Origin: Alphaproteobacteria bacterium
Lineage (GTDB): Bacteria > Pseudomonadota > Alphaproteobacteria > UBA2136 > UBA6156
Direction of reading: 5' to 3'
Assembly: GCA_020249005.1 (NCBI GenBank)
Contig: JADCGN010000103.1
Location: forward strand, 1 to 13,710
DNA length: 13,710 bases
Numbering within the stretch: position 1 is the stretch's first letter; every line of letters starts with the position of its first letter. The notes below the pieces were generated by a model. It was not told the origin of the DNA, ran no database searches, and was given only the letters and a program-made list of their open reading frames with translations. Below, piece after piece: positions 5,809 through 11,742 of this stretch. A program made the translations under genes and the position numbers.

Positions 5809-8631
5809 TTAGTGCGCCGCATCCCAGTTAGGGCCCACGCCCACCTCCACCGCCAACGGCACGCTTAAGCTCACCACGCCGCCCATCAACTGCGGCAGCT
5901 CCGCTTGCAACCAGGCCACCGCCTCGGGCGCGGCTTCCAGCACCAGTTCGTCGTGCACTTGCAGCAATAACGCCGCCTGGTTGGGCCACTGCGCGGCCAA
6001 CGCCGCCGCCACTTTGGGCATCGCCAGCTTAATGATGTCGGCATTGCTCCCCTGCAGCGGCGCATTGATCGCCGCACGTTCCGCCCCGGCCCGCAACCCG
6101 GCATTGGCGGAATGGATCTCGGGCAGCCAGACCTTGCGCCCAAACAGGGTTTCCACATAGCCGCGCTCACGCACCTGGCGCTTGTTGAACTCCATATAAT
6201 CGCGCACGCCATCGTAGCGGGCAAAGTAGGCGTCAATCCACCCCTGCGCGTCGGCCACGCTGCAGCCGATCTGCCCCGCCAGGCTGCGCGCCCCCATGCC
6301 ATACACCAAGCCAAAGTTAATGAACTTGGCCGCGCGCCGCTGTTCTTTCGTCACGGATTCCAACGGCACGCCGGCCACCAGGCTGGCCGTGTAGGCGTGA
6401 ATGTCGAGGCCCTCGGTAAAGGCCTTCTTCAACGCCACACTGCCGCTTAAGTGCGCGAGCAGACGCAGTTCGATCTGGGAATAGTCCGCGCTCACCATCT
6501 GCCAGCCCGGCTGCGGAATGAAAGCCTGCCGCACCTGCCGCCCCGCCGCCGTGCGGATCGGAATATTCTGCAGATTCGGTTCGGAACTGCTGAACCGCCC
6601 CGTCGCCGCCCCCATTTGCATGTAGTGCGTATGCACCCGCCCGGTGCGCGGCTCGATTTGGTTCAGCAAGGCTTCGGTGTAGGTGCTGCGCAGCTTTTGG
6701 CTTTGGCGATACTGCAGCATGCGCTTGGTGATCTCGGCTGCCGGGCCAGCGCCGGCGGCCAAATCCTCCAGCACCTCCACCGCCGTGCTGCGGCTCTTGC
6801 GTTGCTTGTCGCTCCCCGCACCCAGTTCATCGAACAGCACCACCGCCAGCTGTTGGGTGCTCTGCACATTGAAGGGCTTGCCCGCCAGCGCCTGAATTTC
6901 ACCTTCCAACGCCGCCAGTTCTTGCCCCATGGTGGCCGAAAGCTGCCGCAAGTACGGGGCATCGACACACACCCCGCGCTGTTCCATCCGCACCAGCACC
7001 GGCAGCAGCGGCCGCTCGATCGTTGCGTACACCCGGTTGGGTTCAGTGGGCCGCAACGCCTGCCACAGCCGCCAGGTGGCATCGGCATCTTCAGCCGCGT
7101 AGGCGGTGGCGGCCTCCAGCGGCACGTGGTCGAATGTCACCTGGGTTTTGCCCTTCCCGGCCACTTGGTCGTAAGGGATCATGCCGTGCCCCAGCAGCTG
7201 CCTGGCCAAATTATCGAGGCCATAGCCGCCCCCTTGGGTGACGGTGCTGGGCAGCGTGGTCTGCGCCAGCAGCAAAGTATCGTCGTAATTGTTCAACGCG
7301 AAGCCAGCGCCCAAGTAACCCTCCAGCACTTCCCAATCGTACTTCAGGTTGTGCCCCACTTTCTGAATGGCTCCATCCGCCAAAACCGCCCGTAGGTCAT
7401 CCCGTACGTCCAAACCCTCCACGCCATGCGGGCCAACGGGCTTGGCCGCAAACAAGTCTGCGGTGGCCTCAGCATTCCGTCCCTCGCCCCCCTTCACCGG
7501 CACATACACCGCTTGGTTTTCGCCCCACGCCAAGCACAACCCCACCACCCGCGCCTGCCGCGGGTTCAGGCTGGTGGTTTCGGTATCCAGCGCCACCAGG
7601 CCCGCCGCCCGAATCTGTTGCAGCACCTGCTGCCAATCCGCCGTCGTCAAAATCGCCCGATACGGCCCCCACCCCGCTTGCCCACCGGCCACCACGGGTA
7701 CCACAGCTCCAGCGAGCTGTTCCTTTTTCCCTGTTCCTTGTTCCTCTTTCCCTTGTTCCAGCCGCTTGGCCAGCGAGGCAAATTCCAGTTCATCCCGCAA
7801 ATAGGCCGCCGCCTGCGGCAGATGCACATGCACCTCCCAGGCCGCCAAGTCCAACGGCACATCGGCCTTCAGGCTGGCCAATTGGCGGGAGAGAAACGCC
7901 GCCTCCTTCCCCGCCGCCAGCTTCTCGCGCAGCGTGTCGCGCGTCACCTCATTCAACCGGGTGTACAGCGTTTCCAAATCGCCGAACTGCTGAATCAGGT
8001 CCGCCGCCGTTTTCGGCCCCACGCCGGCAATCCCGGGGATGTTGTCACTGCTGTCGCCCATCAAGGCCTGCACCTGCAGCACGCGCGGGGGCGGCACCCC
8101 AAACTTCTCCACTGCCGCGGCCGGGCCCAGGAACTTATCTTTCAGGCTATCGAACAGCCGCACTTCCACCGCGCCATCTCGCACCAGCTGCAACAGGTCC
8201 TTATCGCTGGTCACAATCGTGATACGGCTCCCTGCCTCTCCTTTTTCCTCTTTCCCTGTTCCCTGTTCCAGCGCTTGCGCCACCGCGCTGGCAATCAGGT
8301 CATCGGCTTCCAACCCGGCCTGCCGCACCAACGGCAGGCCAAATGCCGCCACCAACGGTTCCAGATACGGCAGCTGGGCCTTCAACTCCTCATCGGGTGG
8401 CGGACGGTTGGCCTTGTAACGGTCGTACAGCCCATGGCGCCAGTTGGGCGGGGGGCTGTCACTCACCACCACACAGCGGTCGGGGTTAAGGTCCTTCACC
8501 ACCTTAATCAGCATCTGGCTGAAGCCGTACAACGCGTTGGTGGGCAACCCATCCCGCGCCCGGTTGAGGGGCCGTACCGCATGGTAGGCCCGGAACAGCA
8601 GGCTCATCGCGTCAATCAACACCAAATGCAT
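5809..8631 (-). CDS. polA: DNA polymerase I (5' nuclease, 3'-5' exonuclease, polymerase)
   Basis: A 940-residue repair and Okazaki-fragment polymerase with all three domains. The 5' nuclease (1-290) has LIDAMS (Asp7), EADD (108-111), SDKD (142-145) and GDSSDNIPG (192-200). The 3'-5' exonuclease (about 325-520) keeps DTET (Asp349, Glu351), HNLKYD (427-432) and YAAED (511-515), so proofreading looks intact. The polymerase has motif A DYSQIELR (716-723), motif B RRAAKFINFGLVYG (765-778) and motif C VHDE (892-895). The C-terminus GPNWDAAH is of the usual type. Two charged, low-complexity inserts, residues 121-133 and 291-305 (both begin LEQG), are encoded by heptanucleotide arrays. The first lengthens the loop between EADD and SDKD, and the second lies in the linker between the first two domains. 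No ribosome binding site is visible. A promoter-like pair ends 6 bp before the ATG. Confidence 0.97.
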   Translation of the reverse strand: MHLVLIDAMSLLFRAYHAVRPLNRARDGLPTNALYGFSQMLIKVVKDLNPDRCVVVSDSPPPNWRHGLYDRYKANRPPPDEELKAQLPYLEPLVAAFGLPLVRQAGLEADDLIASAVAQALEQGTGKEEKGEAGSRITIVTSDKDLLQLVRDGAVEVRLFDSLKDKFLGPAAAVEKFGVPPPRVLQVQALMGDSSDNIPGIAGVGPKTAADLIQQFGDLETLYTRLNEVTRDTLREKLAAGKEAAFLSRQLASLKADVPLDLAAWEVHVHLPQAAAYLRDELEFASLAKRLEQGKEEQGTGKKEQLAGAVVPVVAGGQAGWGPYRAILTTADWQQVLQQIRAAGLVALDTETTSLNPRQARVVGLCLAWGENQAVYVPVKGGEGRNAEATADLFAAKPVGPHGVEGLDVRDDLRAVLADGAIQKVGHNLKYDWEVLEGYLGAGFALNNYDDTLLLAQTTLPSTVTQGGGYGLDNLARQLLGHGMIPYDQVAGKGKTQVTFDHVPLEAATAYAAEDADATWRLWQALRPTEPNRVYATIERPLLPVLVRMEQRGVCVDAPYLRQLSATMGQELAALEGEIQALAGKPFNVQSTQQLAVVLFDELGAGSDKQRKSRSTAVEVLEDLAAGAGPAAEITKRMLQYRQSQKLRSTYTEALLNQIEPRTGRVHTHYMQMGAATGRFSSSEPNLQNIPIRTAAGRQVRQAFIPQPGWQMVSADYSQIELRLLAHLSGSVALKKAFTEGLDIHAYTASLVAGVPLESVTKEQRRAAKFINFGLVYGMGARSLAGQIGCSVADAQGWIDAYFARYDGVRDYMEFNKRQVRERGYVETLFGRKVWLPEIHSANAGLRAGAERAAINAPLQGSNADIIKLAMPKVAAALAAQWPNQAALLLQVHDELVLEAAPEAVAWLQAELPQLMGGVVSLSVPLAVEVGVGPNWDAAH
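7717..7759 (-). repeat. Purine-rich heptanucleotide array in polA (domain linker)
   Basis: On the minus strand six units follow without gaps: GGAACAA, GGGAAAGA (8 bases), GGAACAA, GGAACAG, GGAAAAA, GGAACAG. They encode residues 291-305, rich in Glu, Gln, Lys and Gly, between the 5' nuclease and the exonuclease domain. The unit type matches the array at 8235-8269. Confidence 0.85.
8235..8269 (-). repeat. Purine-rich heptanucleotide array in polA (5' nuclease loop)
   Basis: On the minus strand five exact heptamers: GGAACAG, GGAACAG, GGAAAGA, GGAAAAA, GGAGAGG. They encode residues 121-133 in the loop between the EADD helix and the SDKD strand, a loop that is much shorter in ordinary PolA proteins. 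The base just before the array is the same as in the second polA array (CT then GGAACA), so both proteins show LEQG at the junction. Confidence 0.85.
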
Positions 8632-8637
8632 GGCCGC

Positions 8638-8666
8638 ATGCTACCCCAGTTTCACCCCCCTGTCAG
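8638..8666 (-). promoter_or_regulatory. Possible polA promoter giving a leaderless mRNA
   Basis: Minus strand: CTGACA (8666-8661), a 17-bp spacer, TAGCAT (8643-8638), then only GCGGCC before the polA ATG. Five of six and four of six positions match the sigma-70 consensus. A start about seven bases after the -10 would fall on the ATG itself, which fits the lack of a ribosome binding site. Confidence 0.35.
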
Positions 8667-8775
8667 GAAGCAATCCGTCCCCACCCCCATAAGGGCCTAA
8701 GCATACTTCGGCTCACCGTGTCGTTTATTCGGGATTGTCCCCGATACGCGGAGCCTTACCCAAAAGGTCAATATC

Positions 8776-9024
8776 ATGTCGGCTCCCCTGAAGAAGCCCC
8801 TGAAGAACATTATTAACCAGTACGAAATCGTTCGGATTGGTTGGGATCTGTTTTTCTTGAAAGGCATCGCTGCCGATGGCACGGTGATCGAAACATCCAA
8901 GGTGGTGGCGCTTACGCCCCCCAAGGATGGACTCCCGGGCCTCGCCGAGACCCTCAACTCCTATTATGCCTTGGGCGAACCCAAGGCGGACCAGGTCAGC
9001 ATGACCCGCTCCAGAACACGATAA
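8776..9024 (+). CDS. Hypothetical small protein, 82 residues
   Basis: I do not recognise this protein. It is preferred over the overlapping minus-strand frames because it has AAAGG eight bases before the ATG, GC-rich third positions like its neighbours, and a hairpin seven bases after its stop. The sequence is soluble-looking, basic at both ends (MSAPLKKPLKN, MTRSRTR), with a central stretch of alternating hydrophobic residues (YEIVRIGWDLFFLKGIAADG) suggesting a small beta sheet. No signal peptide or membrane segment is seen. It diverges from polA across 144 bp and converges on mnmE. Confidence 0.65.
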   Translation: MSAPLKKPLKNIINQYEIVRIGWDLFFLKGIAADGTVIETSKVVALTPPKDGLPGLAETLNSYYALGEPKADQVSMTRSRTR

Positions 9025-9030
9025 TGACTT

Positions 9031-9054
9031 GCGCCGGGGTTCAACCCCCGGCGC
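9031..9054. terminator. GC-rich hairpin between convergent hypothetical gene and mnmE
   Basis: Nine perfect base pairs, GCGCCGGGG (9031-9039) with CCCCGGCGC (9046-9054) and a six-base loop, fill the 34-bp gap between two stop codons. There is no clean T-run on either side (CTCTATTTG on plus), so it may act as a bidirectional but weak terminator or as a 3'-end stabilising hairpin. Confidence 0.55.
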
Positions 9055-9058
9055 GCCT

Positions 9059-10477
9059 CTATTTGCCAATACAAAACGTCGAAAACACCACGTCCAGCAC
9101 ATCCTCACTGGTGGTACGGCCGGTCACACTGCCGATCGCCGCCGCCGCTTCGCGTAGCTCCTGCGCCACCAGCTCGGCGAGTGACTCCCCCCCGTTCCCC
9201 ACCCCGCGCAAACACAGCCGCAGCGCTTCCGCCACCTTGGCGCTGGCGCCGCGCACCGCCTGTTGGTGACGTTCGCGCGTCAGCCAGGCCGCCCCTTCGG
9301 CCAACCCGGCCTGTGCCTGCACCAGCGGGGTGAGGGCGGTTTGCAGCCGCCGTGCCGCCCCCGCCTCTTGCAGGTTCAGCGCCAACACCGGGTATTCAAT
9401 CTCTTCAAAGATAATGTTTTTTGGCAAATCATGGCTCACCAAGTCGGCATGCGAAAGCACCACCAACGCCCGGCATTCGGCCAACAGACCGAGCGGCGGC
9501 GGCTCCTGCAGCGTGGGCGGTACCGCCTTGCTGAACAGCCCACCCTTCAGCACCAGTGTCCGCGCATCGGCCACCCACAGCACCACATCGGCCCGCTTGC
9601 CCGCCAGCTTGGCGCGTTGAATCCCTTCCCGTTCAATCACATCGCTGGTTTCGTCGCGCAGGCCCGCCGTGTCGGCCACCTCCACGCGGCAACCCCCCAG
9701 CTCCAGCACCTGGCGCACCACATCGCGCGTGGTCCCGGCCTGCGCCGAGACAATCGCCACCGCCTGCCCGGCCAAAGCATTCAACAGCGTGCTTTTTCCG
9801 GCATTCGGCGCCCCCAAGATGGCCAGGCTCAGGCCCTCGCGCACTTTCCGCCCGGCTTCTTCCTGCAAGGCACTGTCCCAGTCGCTCAGCAACCCGCGCA
9901 TCCCTTCGGCTAGCTTGGCGTCGCTTAAAATCTCCAGCTCTTCGTCGGGGAAGTCCAGCCCCGCCTCCACCTGTGCCAACAACGCCAGAATGCGGTGGCG
10001 CCAGCTTTCAAAGCGCTCGCCCAAGGCGCCGCCCAGTTGCCGCAGGGCTTGGCGCCGCTGGGCCTCGGTTTCGGCGTCGATCAAGTCAGCCAGCCCTTCG
10101 GCGGCGGTGAGGTCCAGTTTGCCGTGCTCCACCGCCCGGCGGGTAAATTCTCCGGGGCCCGCCAACCGCACCTGGGGCTGCGCTAACACCGCCTGCAGCA
10201 CCGCGGCCACCACCGCCCGGCCGCCGTGGCAATGCAATTCCACCACATCCTCGCCGGTAAAGCTGTGCGGCGCCTGGAACCATACCGCCAAGGCATCGTC
10301 CAGCACCTCCTCACCGTCGCGCAGTTCATCCCACACCAGCCGCCGGGGCGGGGCGTTCAACAGCTTGGGGCACAACGCCACCCCGGCCAGCCGCGCATTG
10401 GGGCCAGAAAGGCGAATCACCGCCACACCCCCCACCCCAGGGGGGGTGGCCAACGCTGCAATGGTTTCCACCGTCAT
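9059..10477 (-). CDS. mnmE: tRNA uridine-5-carboxymethylaminomethyl modification GTPase MnmE
   Basis: With MnmG it modifies U34 of certain tRNAs. The 472 residues show an N-terminal folate-binding domain (TIAALATPPG, SGP, HGG, GEFTRRA at 109-115), a helical domain, and an inserted GTPase domain: G1 GAPNAGKS (222-229), G2 TTRD (249-252), G3 DTAG (269-272). The C-terminal CIGK with the essential Cys469 is intact. Two points are odd. The G4 motif, normally NKxD, reads SHAD (342-345), and the G5 region lacks the usual SA-x-x-G pattern (NLQEAGA). The ATG at 10477 has AGAAGG only one base upstream, while the GTG at 10471 lies seven bases from it. The true start is therefore probably the GTG, giving 470 residues. 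It diverges from the Smr gene across 44 bp. mnmG is not in the window. Confidence 0.95.
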   Translation of the reverse strand: MTVETIAALATPPGVGGVAVIRLSGPNARLAGVALCPKLLNAPPRRLVWDELRDGEEVLDDALAVWFQAPHSFTGEDVVELHCHGGRAVVAAVLQAVLAQPQVRLAGPGEFTRRAVEHGKLDLTAAEGLADLIDAETEAQRRQALRQLGGALGERFESWRHRILALLAQVEAGLDFPDEELEILSDAKLAEGMRGLLSDWDSALQEEAGRKVREGLSLAILGAPNAGKSTLLNALAGQAVAIVSAQAGTTRDVVRQVLELGGCRVEVADTAGLRDETSDVIEREGIQRAKLAGKRADVVLWVADARTLVLKGGLFSKAVPPTLQEPPPLGLLAECRALVVLSHADLVSHDLPKNIIFEEIEYPVLALNLQEAGAARRLQTALTPLVQAQAGLAEGAAWLTRERHQQAVRGASAKVAEALRLCLRGVGNGGESLAELVAQELREAAAAIGSVTGRTTSEDVLDVVFSTFCIGK

Positions 10478-10478
10478 G

Positions 10479-10484
10479 CCTTCT
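10479..10484 (-). promoter_or_regulatory. Ribosome binding site that favours a GTG start of mnmE
   Basis: AGAAGG on the minus strand lies one base from the ATG (10477) but seven bases from the in-frame GTG (10471). Normal spacing is about 5-9 bases, so the GTG start is favoured. This makes the protein begin METIAALATPPG. Confidence 0.6.
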
Positions 10485-10521
10485 TATGGCGGATTTTGTC
10501 ATTCTACGCTAGGCTGCTGCC

Positions 10522-11058
10522 ATGACCGACGCCTGGGACGCCTTCCGCCGCACCGTGCGCAAGCTGGGCGACCCCGCCCCCAAGCAACCGAAAACCCCCA
10601 AACTGCCGCCTGCCACCGGTACCCCAACGCTGGCGCGCAAAGCCTCCTCCATTTTCCATTCTCCTTCCTCCATTTTCCCTGTCATCAGCAACACCCCCCA
10701 GCGTCTGGCGGGCTGCCACCCCTCGGTGCCCAGCAAAACCTTTAAGCAGTTGGGTTTAGGCCAACTCTCCCCGCAGGCGGTGATCGACCTCCACGGCCTG
10801 CGCGAAGCCCAAGCCTGGCTGGAACTGCACGCCTTCCTGGCCGCCATGCACGGGGCGGAAGCGGGCAATACCCCCATCCGGGTGGTGCTGGTGATTCACG
10901 GCAAGGGCCACGGCCACGGCGCGGCGAAGGATATGGGCGTGATCAAATCCCAACTCGCCGCCCAACTGGCGCAAAGCCCGCACGTGTTGGCCTTCCACAC
11001 CGCCCAACCCCACGATGGCGGCATGGGCGCCACCTATGTGCTGCTCAAACAAAAATAG
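10522..11058 (+). CDS. Smr-domain protein (putative nuclease)
   Basis: A 178-residue protein with a C-terminal Smr domain (about 85-178): IDLHGL (88-93), VIHGKGHG (124-131) and GGMGATYVLL (166-175). Smr domains occur at the C-terminus of MutS2 and as stand-alone proteins with nicking or RNA endonuclease activity. The cellular role of this one is unknown. The N-terminal part starts with the short helix DAWDAFRRTVRKLG often seen in stand-alone Smr proteins, followed by a Pro/Ala/Ser-rich linker. Residues 41-52 of the linker (ASSIFHSPSSIF) are encoded by a heptanucleotide array in the opposite orientation to transcription. No clear ribosome binding site is seen before the ATG (CTGCTGCC). It converges on a 51-codon gene with a 7-bp gap. 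Confidence 0.88.
   Translation: MTDAWDAFRRTVRKLGDPAPKQPKTPKLPPATGTPTLARKASSIFHSPSSIFPVISNTPQRLAGCHPSVPSKTFKQLGLGQLSPQAVIDLHGLREAQAWLELHAFLAAMHGAEAGNTPIRVVLVIHGKGHGHGAAKDMGVIKSQLAAQLAQSPHVLAFHTAQPHDGGMGATYVLLKQK
10644..10678 (-). repeat. Purine-rich heptanucleotide array in the Smr gene
   Basis: On the minus strand five exact heptamers: GGAAAAT, GGAGGAA, GGAGAAT, GGAAAAT, GGAGGAG. The array has the same length (35 bp) and unit size as the one at 8235-8269 in polA. Here the gene is read from the other strand, so the units encode Ser, Ile, Phe and Pro instead of Glu, Lys and Gly. This argues for a DNA-level repeat rather than a conserved peptide. Confidence 0.85.
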
Positions 11059-11065
11059 GCTCACC

Positions 11066-11221
11066 CTAGCGGGTAAGCCATTTCACGCAAAACCAAACCA
11101 ACATCCCAACGGCCGGGCTCAACAGCGTGGCGACCGCCAAGTACACGGTAATCCGCGCATCTTGCCGCCACTCTTGCACCAACCGTTGCCGCTCCTGCTC
11201 GCGCTCAGGCTGCCACGTCAT
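11066..11221 (-). CDS. Small single-span membrane protein, 51 residues
   Basis: Found by reading the minus strand. The ATG at 11221-11219 is preceded by GGAGG with a five-base gap, and the frame ends with TAG at 11066. The N-terminal 23 residues are strongly polar (PEREQERQRL, EWRQDAR) and likely cytoplasmic. Residues 24-46 (ITVYLAVATLLSPAVG, then MLVWFCV) form one membrane span, followed by a basic KWLTR tail. Function is unknown. The strong ribosome binding site and the clear topology are the arguments for a real gene. Confidence 0.65.
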   Translation of the reverse strand: MTWQPEREQERQRLVQEWRQDARITVYLAVATLLSPAVGMLVWFCVKWLTR

Positions 11222-11288
11222 CGTTCCCTCCCCAGAACGTACAAACGCGTAAGTTTATTGAAACAGTTTTTTATCCGTTCTCTTTCTT

Positions 11289-11320
11289 AAAAGCAAGGGG
11301 GCGCCGGGGTTACCGGCGCC
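11289..11320 (-). terminator. Intrinsic terminator of the 72-residue membrane-protein gene
   Basis: Perfect eight-pair stem GGCGCCGG (11300-11307) with CCGGCGCC (11313-11320) and a five-base loop, eight bases past the gene's stop on the minus strand. It is followed by CCCTTGCTTTT. The T-run is short and displaced by seven bases, so efficiency is uncertain. Confidence 0.65.
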
Positions 11321-11328
11321 AGTCGAGA

Positions 11329-11547
11329 TCAATAGGGGCGATTGATGACCCCCCAGCCAGTCCAAGTGGCAATGAGCGTTCCAAGACCTGCCATGGTATA
11401 ACCCAGGGCTTCTTTGAACGCAGACAGCGACACGCCCTGACGGAAGGCCAAGTCATTCCCCTCGAGCAAGAAGACACCGAGGACAGCCAACACGAGGCCA
11501 CCCACAATGTAAACTTTCTCTTCGGTCTCAATGATCGGAGTACGCAT
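11329..11547 (-). CDS. Small two-span membrane protein, 72 residues
   Basis: The ATG at 11547 has CGGAG eight bases upstream, and a hairpin terminator follows the TGA. Residues 12-29 (VYIVGGLVLAVLGVFLLE) and about 48-68 (LGYTMAGLGTLIATWTG and on) are hydrophobic and would form a helical hairpin in the inner membrane, with a polar loop of about 18 residues between them. I do not recognise a family. The overlapping frame at 11310-11579 has no such features. It lies upstream of, and divergent from, rho. Confidence 0.75.
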   Translation of the reverse strand: MRTPIIETEEKVYIVGGLVLAVLGVFLLEGNDLAFRQGVSLSAFKEALGYTMAGLGTLIATWTGWGVINRPY

Positions 11548-11646
11548 GACATTTTCTCCGCTGCAAACGGCACCACCACAGCAACAGGCTGGGCTTCAGG
11601 TGTCTCGTCTCAGTACCTCTCTTTATAGAAGAGACAAAAACCCCGC

Positions 11647-11675
11647 TTGACACCCCCCACCACTCCCCGTAAGAA
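11647..11675 (+). promoter_or_regulatory. Possible rho promoter
   Basis: TTGACA (11647-11652) is a perfect -35, followed by a 17-bp spacer and TAAGAA (11670-11675), a weak -10. Transcription would start near 11682 and give a leader of about 60 nt. The leader is C/T-rich and no ribosome binding site is visible before the rho ATG. Confidence 0.45.
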
Positions 11676-11742
11676 GAAAGCGTTCGGGGCTGCCTGAACA
11701 CCTCTCCCACCCGCAGATCCGCAAGCAAAAGCTCCCTTTCCC

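Noticed and set aside
6451..8700. Plus-strand frames of 314 and 424 residues opposite polA
   Set aside because: They are His/Arg/Pro/Gln-rich translations typical of the reverse of a GC-rich gene, while polA is unmistakable on the other strand.
9031..9054. tRNA T-arm-like sequence (GGGGTTCAACCCCC)
   Set aside because: No anticodon or D arm precedes it. The upstream bases are coding sequence, and the element is explained as a hairpin between convergent genes.
8697..9108. Minus-strand frames of 86 and 127 residues opposite the 82-residue gene
   Set aside because: They lack ribosome binding sites, one runs into the end of mnmE, and the plus-strand frame has a good ribosome binding site and a following hairpin.
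9669..10745. 358-residue plus-strand frame opposite mnmE and running into the Smr gene
   Set aside because: Ser/Pro/Arg-rich antisense shadow with no motif. MnmE and Smr motifs are clear in the other frames.
11310..11579. 89-residue minus-strand frame overlapping the 72-residue membrane protein
   Set aside because: No ribosome binding site and no hydrophobic pattern. The 72-residue frame has both and stops just before the terminator hairpin.
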